From: JBGPLJ01 sp963826145
Lineage (GTDB): Bacteria > Pseudomonadota > Gammaproteobacteria > Steroidobacterales > Steroidobacteraceae
Assembly (NCBI GenBank): GCA_963826145.1
Contig: CAWGVW010000001.1
Coordinates: 1,426,001-1,490,000, forward strand
Reading direction: 5' to 3'
DNA length: 64,000 bases
A program made the position numbers and the translations under genes. Below are positions 8,356-16,732 of this stretch, one piece after another. Under the pieces are notes generated by a model, which saw nothing but the letters and a program-made list of their open reading frames with translations, did not search any database and was not told the DNA's origin. Each line of letters begins with the position of its first letter. Position 1 is the stretch's first letter.

Positions 8356-10035
8356 CTAATCCTGGCCCCCGATGTGCTCTTTCAGCAGATCGCCCAGAGT
8401 CGTGCCGCTGCTCTGGCCCGACTCGCTCTTGTAGTTCTGGACCGCTTCGGCTTCCTCGTGAGCCTCTTTGGCCTTGATCGAGAGCGCGATCGTGCGGCCC
8501 TTGCGGTCGACACCCGTGAACTTGGCCTCGACCTCGTCGCCGACTTTCAATACCTGACGCGCGTCTTCAACACGATCGCGGGCAAGCTCGGAAGCCCGCA
8601 GATTCCCTTCGATGCCATTGCCAAGATCGATGATCGCGCCCTTCGCGTCGACGTCCTTGACGATGCCCTTGACCATGCTGCCCTTCGGATGATCCGCGAG
8701 GTAGCTCGAGAACGGGTCCTTGGCGAGCTGCTTGATGCCGAGCGAGATGCGTTCGCGCTCGGGATCGATTGACAGCACCATCGCCTCGACCTGCGCGCCC
8801 TTCTGGTAGTTGCGCACGGCTTCCTCGCCCGGCGCATCCCAGGAGATGTCCGAGAGGTGCACCAGGCCGTCGATGCCGCCCGGCAGGCCGATGAAGATGC
8901 CGAAGTCGGTGATCGACTTGATCTGGCCGCCGACCTTGTCGCCACGGTTGTAGTTGTCGGCGAATTCCTTCCAGGGATTCGCCTGGCACTGCTTCAGGCC
9001 CAGCGAAATGCGACGGCGCTCCTCGTCGATGTCGAGCACCATCACCTCGACTTCCTGGCCGATGTGCACGACCTTGGCGGGATTGACGTTCTTGTTGGTC
9101 CAGTCCATCTCCGACACGTGCACCAGGCCCTCGACGCCCTCTTCGATTTCGACGAAGCAGCCGTAGTCGGCGATATTGGTGACCTTGCCGAAAAGGCGCG
9201 TATTCGGCGGGTAGCGGCGGGCGATATTCGCCCACGGATCCGCGCCGAGCTGCTTCAGTCCGAGCGAAACGCGCGAGCGCTCGCGATCGAACTTGAGGAT
9301 GCGCACTTCGATTTCGTCACCGACCTTCACGACCTCGGACGGGTGCTTGACCCGCTTCCACGCCATGTCGGTGATGTGCAGCAGCCCGTCGATACCGCCG
9401 AGGTCGACGAACGCACCGTAGTCGGTGAGATTCTTGACCGTGCCCTTGATGACCGAGCCTTCCTGCAGGTTGTCGAGCAGCGCGTTGCGCTCGGCGCTGT
9501 ATTCCTGCTCGACGACCGCGCGGCGCGAAACGACCACGTTGTTGCGCTTCTGATCGAGCTTGATGACCTTGAACTCGAGTGCCTTGCCTTCCAGGTACGA
9601 CGGATCGCGTACCGGCCGCACGTCGACCAGTGAGCCCGGCAGAAACGCGCGGACGTTGTCGATCTCGACCGTGAAACCGCCTTTGACGCGGCCCGTGATC
9701 ATGCCCGTGACGATTTCCTGTGCTTCGAATGCCTTCTCGAGGCGCGTCCAGGTGCGGGCGCGCTTTGCCTTCTCGCGCGAGAGGCGCGTTTCACCCGAGC
9801 CGTCCTCGACGCTGTCGAGCGCGACCTCGACGTCATCGCCGGCGCTGACTTCGATTTCGCCCTTCTCGTTCTTGAATTGTTCGGCGGGGATAACCGCTTC
9901 GGATTTCAGCCCGACATTGACGATGACCATGTCGGGTCCGACTTCAACGACGCGGCCCATGAGAATGGTGCCGGGTTTGAGGCGTTGGCTAGCCGGGCTT
10001 TGTTCGAATAGCTGGGCAAAACTCTCGGTCATCAT
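8356..10035 (-). CDS. rpsA: 30S ribosomal protein S1
   Basis: The 559-aa product has six S1 RNA-binding repeats. Clear repeat cores are GTVKNLTDYGAFVDLGGIDG, GKVTNIADYGCFVEI, GQIKSITDFGIFIGLPGG and GIVKDVDAKGAIIDLGNG. The length matches E. coli S1 (557 aa). S1 recruits structured mRNAs to the 30S subunit. The start is one of two adjacent ATGs (10035 or 10032), giving MMTESFAQLFEQ. It follows cmk with about 120 bp between, as in most gammaproteobacteria. That leader carries a hairpin (10086-10114) in a position comparable to autoregulatory leaders of rpsA. Confidence 0.97.
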   Translation of the reverse strand: MMTESFAQLFEQSPASQRLKPGTILMGRVVEVGPDMVIVNVGLKSEAVIPAEQFKNEKGEIEVSAGDDVEVALDSVEDGSGETRLSREKAKRARTWTRLEKAFEAQEIVTGMITGRVKGGFTVEIDNVRAFLPGSLVDVRPVRDPSYLEGKALEFKVIKLDQKRNNVVVSRRAVVEQEYSAERNALLDNLQEGSVIKGTVKNLTDYGAFVDLGGIDGLLHITDMAWKRVKHPSEVVKVGDEIEVRILKFDRERSRVSLGLKQLGADPWANIARRYPPNTRLFGKVTNIADYGCFVEIEEGVEGLVHVSEMDWTNKNVNPAKVVHIGQEVEVMVLDIDEERRRISLGLKQCQANPWKEFADNYNRGDKVGGQIKSITDFGIFIGLPGGIDGLVHLSDISWDAPGEEAVRNYQKGAQVEAMVLSIDPERERISLGIKQLAKDPFSSYLADHPKGSMVKGIVKDVDAKGAIIDLGNGIEGNLRASELARDRVEDARQVLKVGDEVEAKFTGVDRKGRTIALSIKAKEAHEEAEAVQNYKSESGQSSGTTLGDLLKEHIGGQD

Positions 10036-10085
10036 GATGGTTGATTGGTTCCGGGCGGCATTTCGCCGCCATGCATTTGACGTGG

Positions 10086-10114
10086 CCCTTGACGGCAATC
10101 CCGCCGGTCAAGGG
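10086..10114 (-). promoter_or_regulatory. Hairpin in the rpsA leader
   Basis: CCCTTGAC at 10086-10093 pairs with GTCAAGGG at 10107-10114, with a further GGC/GCC pairing inside. It lies between the cmk stop and the rpsA start. No U-run follows on the minus strand, so termination is unlikely. In E. coli the rpsA leader is structured and bound by S1 itself. A similar role here is inference from position only. Confidence 0.35.
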
Positions 10115-10156
10115 GAAACACAAATGGGACACGGCGGCTCCCTGCCCGTCCCGCCT

Positions 10157-10852
10157 TTAAAACTGTATGTATCCTCGTGCCTTCGCGAGCCTCAGTACCT
10201 CGTTCACGACCTCGTCGATCGTGAGCCGCGTCGAGTCCAGCACAACCGCGTCCTCGCTTGCCCGCAACGGTGCTACGGCCCGCGTCGTATCGCGCTTGTC
10301 GCGCTCGGCTATCTCTGAAAAAAGGGCGGCAAGGCTAGCATCAATCCCCTTGTCCTTCAACTGCTTATGGCGGCGGCGGGCCCGCTCGCCGGCATCCGCA
10401 GTCAGGAACAGCTTGAGGCTGGCGTCCGGGAAGATGACCGTGCCCATGTCACGCCCGTCGGCTACGAGGCCCGGGGGTCTGGCAAAGGCTCGCTGACGGC
10501 CAATCAGCGCCGCCCGCACAGGAGGGTGCTGCGCGACCACCGACGCCGCGCTGCCTGCCGCTTCGCTGCGAAGCTCCCGCGTGACATCGCGTGGACCCAG
10601 GCGAATGAGTTCATCGCCGGCCGCGGTTGAATCGAAAGTGGCGTCCATCGTGGCGGCCACCTGCGCCACACGTGCGCTGTCGGCGAGCGCCACGCCTGCA
10701 GCCTCGCTCGCGAGGGCCGTCAGGCGATACAGCGCTCCGCTATCGAGCAAGTGCCAACCGAGCTGCCGGGCAACCGCCCGCGCAATTGTGCCCTTGCCGG
10801 AGCCGCTCGGGCCATCGATCGCGATCACCGGTACCGCCGCGGGCGTGTTCAC
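10157..10852 (-). CDS. cmk: Cytidylate kinase
   Basis: CMP kinase phosphorylates CMP and dCMP with ATP. The 231-aa protein has the P-loop IAIDGPSGSGKGTIARAVA at about residues 10-28. It also has the CMP-binding LLDSGALYRLTAL stretch and the DGRDMGTVIFPDA segment typical of the family. The start is a GTG, three bases after the aroA stop, in the common aroA-cmk-rpsA order. It acts in the cytoplasm. Confidence 0.95.
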   Translation of the reverse strand: MNTPAAVPVIAIDGPSGSGKGTIARAVARQLGWHLLDSGALYRLTALASEAAGVALADSARVAQVAATMDATFDSTAAGDELIRLGPRDVTRELRSEAAGSAASVVAQHPPVRAALIGRQRAFARPPGLVADGRDMGTVIFPDASLKLFLTADAGERARRRHKQLKDKGIDASLAALFSEIAERDKRDTTRAVAPLRASEDAVVLDSTRLTIDEVVNEVLRLAKARGYIQF

Positions 10853-10855
10853 GGA

Positions 10856-12190
10856 TCAACCCTGCTCAACGAGGTCGATTCCCGCCTGGCGGGCGAGACT
10901 GACAAAACCCGGGAACGATGTCGCGACATTGGCGGTGTCCAGAATTCGAATTGGCGCGCTTGCCCTGAGGCTTGCGATCGCGAATGACATCGCGATGCGG
11001 TGATCGCCATGGCTGTGGACGGTGCCGCCGGTCAGGGCCCCGCCACGAAGTCGCATGCCATCCGGCAGCACCTCCACATCCGCGCCGAGCGCTGCGAGCC
11101 CCTCCGCCATCACCGCGATCCGGTCGCTCTCCTTCACCCGCAATTCTTCCGCACCGCTCACCCGGGTTTCACCCTTGGCGCAGGCCGCAGCCACGAAAAG
11201 TGCCGGAAATTCATCGATGGCGAGCGGTACCAGCGATCGGGGTACGTCGATCCCGCGTAACTCGCTAGGCCGCACCGTGAGATCCGCGATCGGTTCGCCG
11301 CCGCTCACCCGCTCATTCTCGACGTCGATGCGTGCGCCCATGCTCTTGAGGATCTTGAGGAGTCCCGTGCGCGTCGGATTCATGCCGACGCCCTCGAGCC
11401 TGAGTTCCCCGGCCTCGGCGAGACAGCCGGCGACGAGAAAAAAGGCGGCCGACGAAAAATCCGCGGGCACGACCACATCGCAGGCTCTGAGCTTCGCGGG
11501 TCCGGTCAGCCGCACGAGCGGTCCGCGCTGCTCGACCTCGACGCCAAATCCTCGCAGCATGCGCTCCGTATGGTCGCGCGTCGGCGCAGGTTCGATGAGT
11601 TCCGTCGTGCCCTCGGCGTACAGAGTCGCGAGCAGCAATGCCGACTTCACCTGCGCGCTCGCGACAGGGAGTTCATATCGAATTCCGGAGAGTCGTGCAC
11701 CGCCATGAACGGTCACCGGGGGCCTTCCGTCGGTCGTATCGATGCGGGCGCCCATGCGGCGCAAGGGCGCCGCGACCCGCTCCATCGGCCTGCGGCTGAG
11801 CGATGCGTCGCCGACGAGTCGCGATGTGAAGGGTTGACCCGCGAGGAGTCCCAGGCTCAGCCGGATGGCCGTGCCGGCATTGCCCATGTCGAGGTCCTGC
11901 GCCGGCGCCTTCAATCCTCCCGCACCGGCTCCTTCGACGGACACTGTCGTCGCCTCCAGCCGCTCAATGCGAACGCCCATGGCACGCATCGCCCCGAGTG
12001 TTGCGAGGCAGTCTTCACTGTCGAGGAAGCCGCTGATGCGGGAACGCCCCGCCGCAATACCCGCAAGCATCAGCGACCGGTGTGAAATCGATTTGTCGCC
12101 CGGCACGCGCAGCGAACCCGAGACGCGGCGGGACGGAGCCGCGAGGAATGCCCGAACGGGAGACACGCTGGCCCCGCCGCCGGCGTTCAC
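10856..12190 (-). CDS. aroA: 3-phosphoshikimate 1-carboxyvinyltransferase (EPSP synthase)
   Basis: AroA joins shikimate-3-phosphate and PEP in the shikimate pathway. The GTG at 12190 overlaps the hisC stop (GTGA) and gives a 444-aa protein. Family motifs include the N-terminal substrate loop VPGDKSISHRSLMLAGIA, LDMGNAGTAIRLSLGLLAG, and late RVSGAEELRVKESDR and HGDHRIAMSFAIA. The class appears to be the single-domain form, not a TyrA-AroA fusion. Overlap with hisC implies translational coupling in the aromatic operon. Confidence 0.95.
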   Translation of the reverse strand: MNAGGGASVSPVRAFLAAPSRRVSGSLRVPGDKSISHRSLMLAGIAAGRSRISGFLDSEDCLATLGAMRAMGVRIERLEATTVSVEGAGAGGLKAPAQDLDMGNAGTAIRLSLGLLAGQPFTSRLVGDASLSRRPMERVAAPLRRMGARIDTTDGRPPVTVHGGARLSGIRYELPVASAQVKSALLLATLYAEGTTELIEPAPTRDHTERMLRGFGVEVEQRGPLVRLTGPAKLRACDVVVPADFSSAAFFLVAGCLAEAGELRLEGVGMNPTRTGLLKILKSMGARIDVENERVSGGEPIADLTVRPSELRGIDVPRSLVPLAIDEFPALFVAAACAKGETRVSGAEELRVKESDRIAVMAEGLAALGADVEVLPDGMRLRGGALTGGTVHSHGDHRIAMSFAIASLRASAPIRILDTANVATSFPGFVSLARQAGIDLVEQG

Positions 12191-13314
12191 GCCGCAATCC
12201 CGAGGGCGATGCCGAGCGCCTTCAGGCAGCGCTCGTTCTGCTCGTGCGTTCCTGTCGTGATGCGAAGGCAAGTAGGCAATCCGTAGCCCGACATCGGCCG
12301 CACGATCACACCGGCGCGGAGCATCGACTCGTAGATGGGAGCTGCCGCCCGGCCGCAGTCGACGAGAACGAAATTGGCAGCCGAAGGAAACGGGACAATG
12401 CCGATCGCTCGGCAGCCGGCCGTCAGTCGTTCGATGCCGGCGCGATTGAGCGCGGCGACCGCCTCGACGTGGGCGCGATCGGCAAGCGCGGCGGCCGCAG
12501 CCGCGAGACTCACCGCGTTGACGTTGAACGGCTGACGAACGCGGTTGAGGAGTTCCGCCACCTCGGGATGCGACAGGCCGTAGCCGACCCGCAGGCCCGC
12601 AAGTCCGAAGGCCTTCGAGAATGTGCGCAGGACGACGAGATTCTCAAACTCGCCGAGCCAGCGGGAAGCGTCCGGGCAATCGACGCTGCGGCCATAGTCA
12701 CAGTAAGCCTCGTCAACCACGGCAAGCGTCGTTTGCGGGAGCGATGCCAGGAAGCTCTTGAGCTCCGCGCCGCCAACCCAGGTGCCCGTCGGGTTGTTCG
12801 GATTGGCCAGGAAGACAACGCGAGTTCGCTCAGTGACCACACTTCGCAGCGCTGCGAGATCGTGGCCAAGCGGCATGACGGCGTCCCTGGCGAAGGCCGG
12901 GGCGATTTTTGCCACGGCACCCGTCGCCTGCACCGCCAGTGGATACACCGCGAAACAGTACTGCGAGTAGACGGCTTCGACCTCGGGTGTGAGAAAAGCC
13001 TCCGCCAGCATGACGAGCAAGTCGTTGGAACCGTTGCCGAGCGTGATGCATTCCGGCCGAACGCCATGAAACCGCGCGAGCGCCTGCTTCAGGGTGTGCC
13101 CATTGCCGTCCGGGTAGAGCCGCACCTCGCGCAATGCCGCGGTAGCCGCCACGAGCGCCTGCGGCGAGGGACCGAGCGGATTTTCATTCGAGGCGAGCTT
13201 GACGCTGTCCGTAATGCCGTACTCGCGCTCGAGTTCGCTCAAGGGCTTGCCGGGCACATAGGGCGTGAGGCCGAGCACGGCGGGCGCAGCCAGCTTGCGG
13301 AAATCGACGCTCAC
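12187..13314 (-). CDS. hisC: Histidinol-phosphate/aromatic aminotransferase (HisC type)
   Basis: This 375-aa class-I/II PLP aminotransferase starts with a GTG overlapping the pheA stop (GTGA). It has SNENPLGPSPQA near the N-terminus, FLANPNNPTGTW mid-protein, the DEAYCDYG aspartate/tyrosine pair and the PLP-lysine motif RTFSKAFGLAGLRVGYG. The family makes histidinol-phosphate. When located between pheA and aroA, as here, it is thought to act on aromatic (arogenate, phenylpyruvate or 4-hydroxyphenylpyruvate) substrates. The role is therefore ambiguous. tyrA, often next in this operon, is absent. Confidence 0.9.
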   Translation of the reverse strand: MSVDFRKLAAPAVLGLTPYVPGKPLSELEREYGITDSVKLASNENPLGPSPQALVAATAALREVRLYPDGNGHTLKQALARFHGVRPECITLGNGSNDLLVMLAEAFLTPEVEAVYSQYCFAVYPLAVQATGAVAKIAPAFARDAVMPLGHDLAALRSVVTERTRVVFLANPNNPTGTWVGGAELKSFLASLPQTTLAVVDEAYCDYGRSVDCPDASRWLGEFENLVVLRTFSKAFGLAGLRVGYGLSHPEVAELLNRVRQPFNVNAVSLAAAAAALADRAHVEAVAALNRAGIERLTAGCRAIGIVPFPSAANFVLVDCGRAAAPIYESMLRAGVIVRPMSGYGLPTCLRITTGTHEQNERCLKALGIALGIAA

Positions 13315-14432
13315 AGCACGGCTTGCGGATAGGATCCGAGCACCTTGAAGAGCTCCGCGCGCTTCTTCAACTCGCGGAACGCCCGCTTCACGTGCGTATC
13401 CTCGACGTGGCCCTCGATGTCGATGAAGAACACGTAGTCCCATTTGCGCCGCTGCGACGGGCGCGATTCGATGCGGGTCATGCTGATGCGATTGCGGGCG
13501 AGCGGCTGCAGCAGCCGATAGAGCGCGCCTGGCGCGTCGGTATGCCCAGCCGTTACGAGGAGCGTCGTCTTGTCCTTGCCGCTCGGCGCAAAGAGCTTGC
13601 GGCCGATGACGAGGAAGCGCGTCGTATTGTCTGCGCGGTCTTCGATCTCGGCGGCGAGCACCGTAAGTGAATACACCTCGGCCGCAGCCTGACCCGCAAT
13701 TGCAGCCGTGCCCTCTTCATCGCGCGCGCGGCGCGCGCCTTCCGCATTGCTCGCTACCGCGACGCGTTCCACGTCCGGCAGGTGATGGTCGAGCCAGCCG
13801 CGGCATTGAGCGAGGGCCTGCTGATGCGCGCAGATGCGCTGGATCCCCTCGAGTGTGTCCATGCGACCCATCAGGTGCTGGCGGATGCGCAGCTCCACCT
13901 CGCCGCAGATCTTGAGGGGCGAGCGCAGGAAAAGATCGAGCGTGTTGTTGACCGTGCCTTCCGTCGAATTCTCGATGGGCACGACACCGAAATCGGCGTT
14001 CCCCGCCTCGACCTCGTGGAACACTTCACGCGTTCCGGGCAATGCGAGCGCCCGCACGGAGTGTCCGAAGTGCTTGAGCACCGCGGCCTGGGTGAAGGTG
14101 CCTTCCGGTCCGAGAAAGGCAACCTTGAGCGGCTCCTGCTGCGCGAGGCAGGCCGACATGATTTCGCGAAAAAGTCGCAGCACCTCATCGTCGCGCAGCG
14201 GTCCCTTGTTCCGTTCAAGTGCCATGCGCAGGACCTGCGCTTCGCGTTCCGGCCGGTAGAAGTCGACCGTGCGCCCGTCTGCCCCCTTGGAAATGCCGAC
14301 GGTCTGCGCGAGGCGTGCCCGTTCGCTGATGAGGTCGTGGATGCGGCCGTCAATACCGTCGATGCGCGCGCGAATATCCTCGAGCGCCGGCTTCAGCGTC
14401 GTCGTCGGAGCCTTCCTCGGTTTGCGCGCCAT
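13311..14432 (-). CDS. pheA: Bifunctional chorismate mutase/prephenate dehydratase (P-protein)
   Basis: The 373-aa protein converts chorismate to phenylpyruvate in two steps. Residues about 10-95 form an AroQ chorismate mutase helix bundle (LEDIRARIDGIDGRIHDLI). Residues about 103-280 form the prephenate dehydratase domain, with GPEGTFTQAAV, PIENSTEGTVN and the TTRFLVIG threonine-arginine-phenylalanine motif. Residues about 290-365 form an ACT domain with the ESRP signature (MTRIESRPS) that binds phenylalanine for feedback inhibition. It lies three bases from serA and overlaps hisC. Confidence 0.96.
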   Translation of the reverse strand: MARKPRKAPTTTLKPALEDIRARIDGIDGRIHDLISERARLAQTVGISKGADGRTVDFYRPEREAQVLRMALERNKGPLRDDEVLRLFREIMSACLAQQEPLKVAFLGPEGTFTQAAVLKHFGHSVRALALPGTREVFHEVEAGNADFGVVPIENSTEGTVNNTLDLFLRSPLKICGEVELRIRQHLMGRMDTLEGIQRICAHQQALAQCRGWLDHHLPDVERVAVASNAEGARRARDEEGTAAIAGQAAAEVYSLTVLAAEIEDRADNTTRFLVIGRKLFAPSGKDKTTLLVTAGHTDAPGALYRLLQPLARNRISMTRIESRPSQRRKWDYVFFIDIEGHVEDTHVKRAFRELKKRAELFKVLGSYPQAVL

Positions 14433-14435
14433 GGC

Positions 14436-15605
14436 CTACAAGATACGCGCAGCCAGCACGCCGCCGATAGAGCGAATCTGCTTGAGCACGGCCTCGCTGA
14501 TCGACGCGTCGGTATCGATGACCGTATAGGCGAGTTCGCCGCGCGACTTGTTGAGAAGATCCGCGATATTGAGCCCGGCGCCGGCGAGACAGGTGGAGAT
14601 CTGCCCCACCATGTTTGGCACGTTCTCGTTCGCGATCGTGATGCGGCTCGTGCCCGCGACGCGCGGCATGACGGTCTCTGGAAAGTTGACGGAATTGCGG
14701 ACGTTGCCGCTCTCGAGGTAGTCGCGCAGCGTGTCCGCGACCATCACCGCGCAGTTCTCCTCGGCCTCATACGTCGAGGCGCCGAGGTGCGGCAGGGCCA
14801 CGACCTTCGGGTGGTCCTTGTTCTGATTCGTCGGAAAGTCGCAGATGTAGGCCGCGAGTTTGCCGGCGTCGAGCGCCGCGATGACAGCGCTCTCCTCGAC
14901 GATCGGCGCCCGCGAAAAATTGAGGAGCACTGCGCCTTGCTTCATGACGCGGATACGGGCTGCATTGATGAGCCCACGGGTCGCATCGGCGAGCGGGACG
15001 TGCAGACTGATGAAGTCGGCGCGCGCGCCGAGATCGTCAAGAGACAGTGCCTGCTCGACAGCAGATGACAGCTGCCACGCACGCTGCACGGTGATCTGCG
15101 GGTCATAGCCGAGCACTTTCATGCGCAGCGCCGCGGCAGCGTTCGCGACTTCCACGCCGATCGCGCCGAGACCGACAACGCCGAGCGTGCGCCCCGGCAG
15201 CTCGAAGCCGACGAACTTCTTCTTGCCCTGCTCGACCTGCTCTTCGAGCGTGTGATCGTCGCCGCTCAATCCCCGCGTGTAGGCCCAGGCCTGGCAGATG
15301 TTGCGCGCAGCGAGCAGCGTGCCGGCGAGCACGAGTTCCTTCACGGCATTCGCATTCGCGCCCGGCGCGTTGAAGACGGGAATGCCACGCTTGCTCATCG
15401 CGGCGACCGGAATGTTGTTCGTGCCTGCGCCGGCACGGCCGATGGCGAGCACGCTCGCAGCGATAGCGACCTTATGCAGATCCGCCGAGCGCACAAGGAG
15501 CGCATCCGGAGCCCCGAGATCGGACCCGACTTCGAAGCGCTCGCGCGGCAGCCGCTCGAGACCGAGCTTTGAAATATTGTTGAGCGTTTGAATGCGAAAG
15601 GCCAT
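14436..15605 (-). CDS. serA: D-3-phosphoglycerate dehydrogenase
   Basis: SerA starts serine synthesis by oxidising 3-phosphoglycerate with NAD. The 389-aa protein has the Rossmann motif LGVVGLGAIGVEVANAA and the catalytic arginine region NFSRAPIVEE. It also has the active-site histidine in ALPHLGAST and a C-terminal ACT domain (about residues 318-389, beginning near VPNMVGQISTCLAGAGLNI). It lies between pheA and serC, which places two serine-pathway enzymes in the aromatic operon. SerA-SerC adjacency supports the assignment over other D-2-hydroxyacid dehydrogenases. Confidence 0.93.
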   Translation of the reverse strand: MAFRIQTLNNISKLGLERLPRERFEVGSDLGAPDALLVRSADLHKVAIAASVLAIGRAGAGTNNIPVAAMSKRGIPVFNAPGANANAVKELVLAGTLLAARNICQAWAYTRGLSGDDHTLEEQVEQGKKKFVGFELPGRTLGVVGLGAIGVEVANAAAALRMKVLGYDPQITVQRAWQLSSAVEQALSLDDLGARADFISLHVPLADATRGLINAARIRVMKQGAVLLNFSRAPIVEESAVIAALDAGKLAAYICDFPTNQNKDHPKVVALPHLGASTYEAEENCAVMVADTLRDYLESGNVRNSVNFPETVMPRVAGTSRITIANENVPNMVGQISTCLAGAGLNIADLLNKSRGELAYTVIDTDASISEAVLKQIRSIGGVLAARIL

Positions 15606-15611
15606 CGTTCC

Positions 15612-16688
15612 TCAGCCGTTCTTGCGGGCAAATTCGCGCATGAAGCCGATGAGCGCCTCGACCCCGGCGATCGGCATTGCGTTGTAGAGGCTCGCCCGCA
15701 TCCCGCCGACCGAACGATGGCCTTCAAGATGCGTAAGGCCGGCGGCACGCGCCTCCTCGCAGAACTTCTTCTCGAGATCGGGATTCGGCACGGTGAACGG
15801 CACGTTCATCCACGAGCGGCATTCGCGCGCGACGGGATTGCGGTAGTAGCCGGAACCGTCGATGTAGCCGTAGAGGAGCTCCGCTTTCGCCCGATTCTTC
15901 TTTGCCACAGCTTCGAGGCCGCCCTGCGCCTTCAGCCATTTCAGTACGAGGCCCGCGAGGTACCAGGCAAAGGTCGGCGGCGTGTTGAGCATCGAACCGT
16001 CATCCGCCATCGCCTTGTAGTCGAAAACGGTGGGAGTGCCGGGGCGCGCCTTGCCGATGAGATCCTCGCGCACGATCACGACCGTGATACCGGACGGGCC
16101 GATGTTCTTCTGTGCACCGGCGTAGATGAGGCCAAAGCGGCTGACATCGAGCGGCCGCGACAGGAGCGTCGAGCTCATGTCGGCGACGAGCGGCGTGCTG
16201 CCGCCCGGGATGAACGGGAATTCGACGCCGCCGATGGTCTCGTTCGGCGTGTAGTGCAGGTACGCGGCGTTCGCCGAGCGCTTCCAGCCGGCCTCGGCCG
16301 GAATGTCCGTGTAATTACCCTCGGCTGCATCCGCGGCGACGTTCACCTGCGCGTACCGCTTCGCCTCACCGATGGCCTTCTTCGACCATTGGCCGGTGTT
16401 GACGTAGTCGACCGTCGATTCCTGCGTCGCGAGATTCATCGGGATGGCCGAGAACTGGCCGGTAGCGCCGCCCTGGATGAAGAGCACCTTATAGGTCGAT
16501 GGCACCTTCAGGAGCGCGCGCAGATCCGCTTCGGCGGTTTGCGCGACGGCGACGAAGGCCTTGGAGCGGTGGCTGACCTCCATCACCGACATGCCGCTCG
16601 CGTTCCAGTCGGTCAGCTCGTCCCGGGCCTCAACGAGGACTTCGAGGGGCAACACCGCCGGGCCGGCGGCGAAATTGAACGCGCGCAT
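15612..16688 (-). CDS. serC: Phosphoserine aminotransferase
   Basis: This 358-aa PLP enzyme makes 3-phosphoserine, and in many species also serves pyridoxal phosphate synthesis. It begins with RAFNFAAGPAVLPLEVL and carries MEVSHRSKAF. The PLP lysine lies in FGLIYAGAQKNIGPSG, and the C-terminal HRSVGGMRASLYNAMP loop binds substrate phosphate. It is 44 bp downstream of gyrA and six bases upstream of serA, in the expected gammaproteobacterial order. Confidence 0.96.
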   Translation of the reverse strand: MRAFNFAAGPAVLPLEVLVEARDELTDWNASGMSVMEVSHRSKAFVAVAQTAEADLRALLKVPSTYKVLFIQGGATGQFSAIPMNLATQESTVDYVNTGQWSKKAIGEAKRYAQVNVAADAAEGNYTDIPAEAGWKRSANAAYLHYTPNETIGGVEFPFIPGGSTPLVADMSSTLLSRPLDVSRFGLIYAGAQKNIGPSGITVVIVREDLIGKARPGTPTVFDYKAMADDGSMLNTPPTFAWYLAGLVLKWLKAQGGLEAVAKKNRAKAELLYGYIDGSGYYRNPVARECRSWMNVPFTVPNPDLEKKFCEEARAAGLTHLEGHRSVGGMRASLYNAMPIAGVEALIGFMREFARKNG

Positions 16689-16732
16689 CCTTTGAATTTC
16701 CAGCGAGAGAAACGGGGGACGAAGGAATGGTA

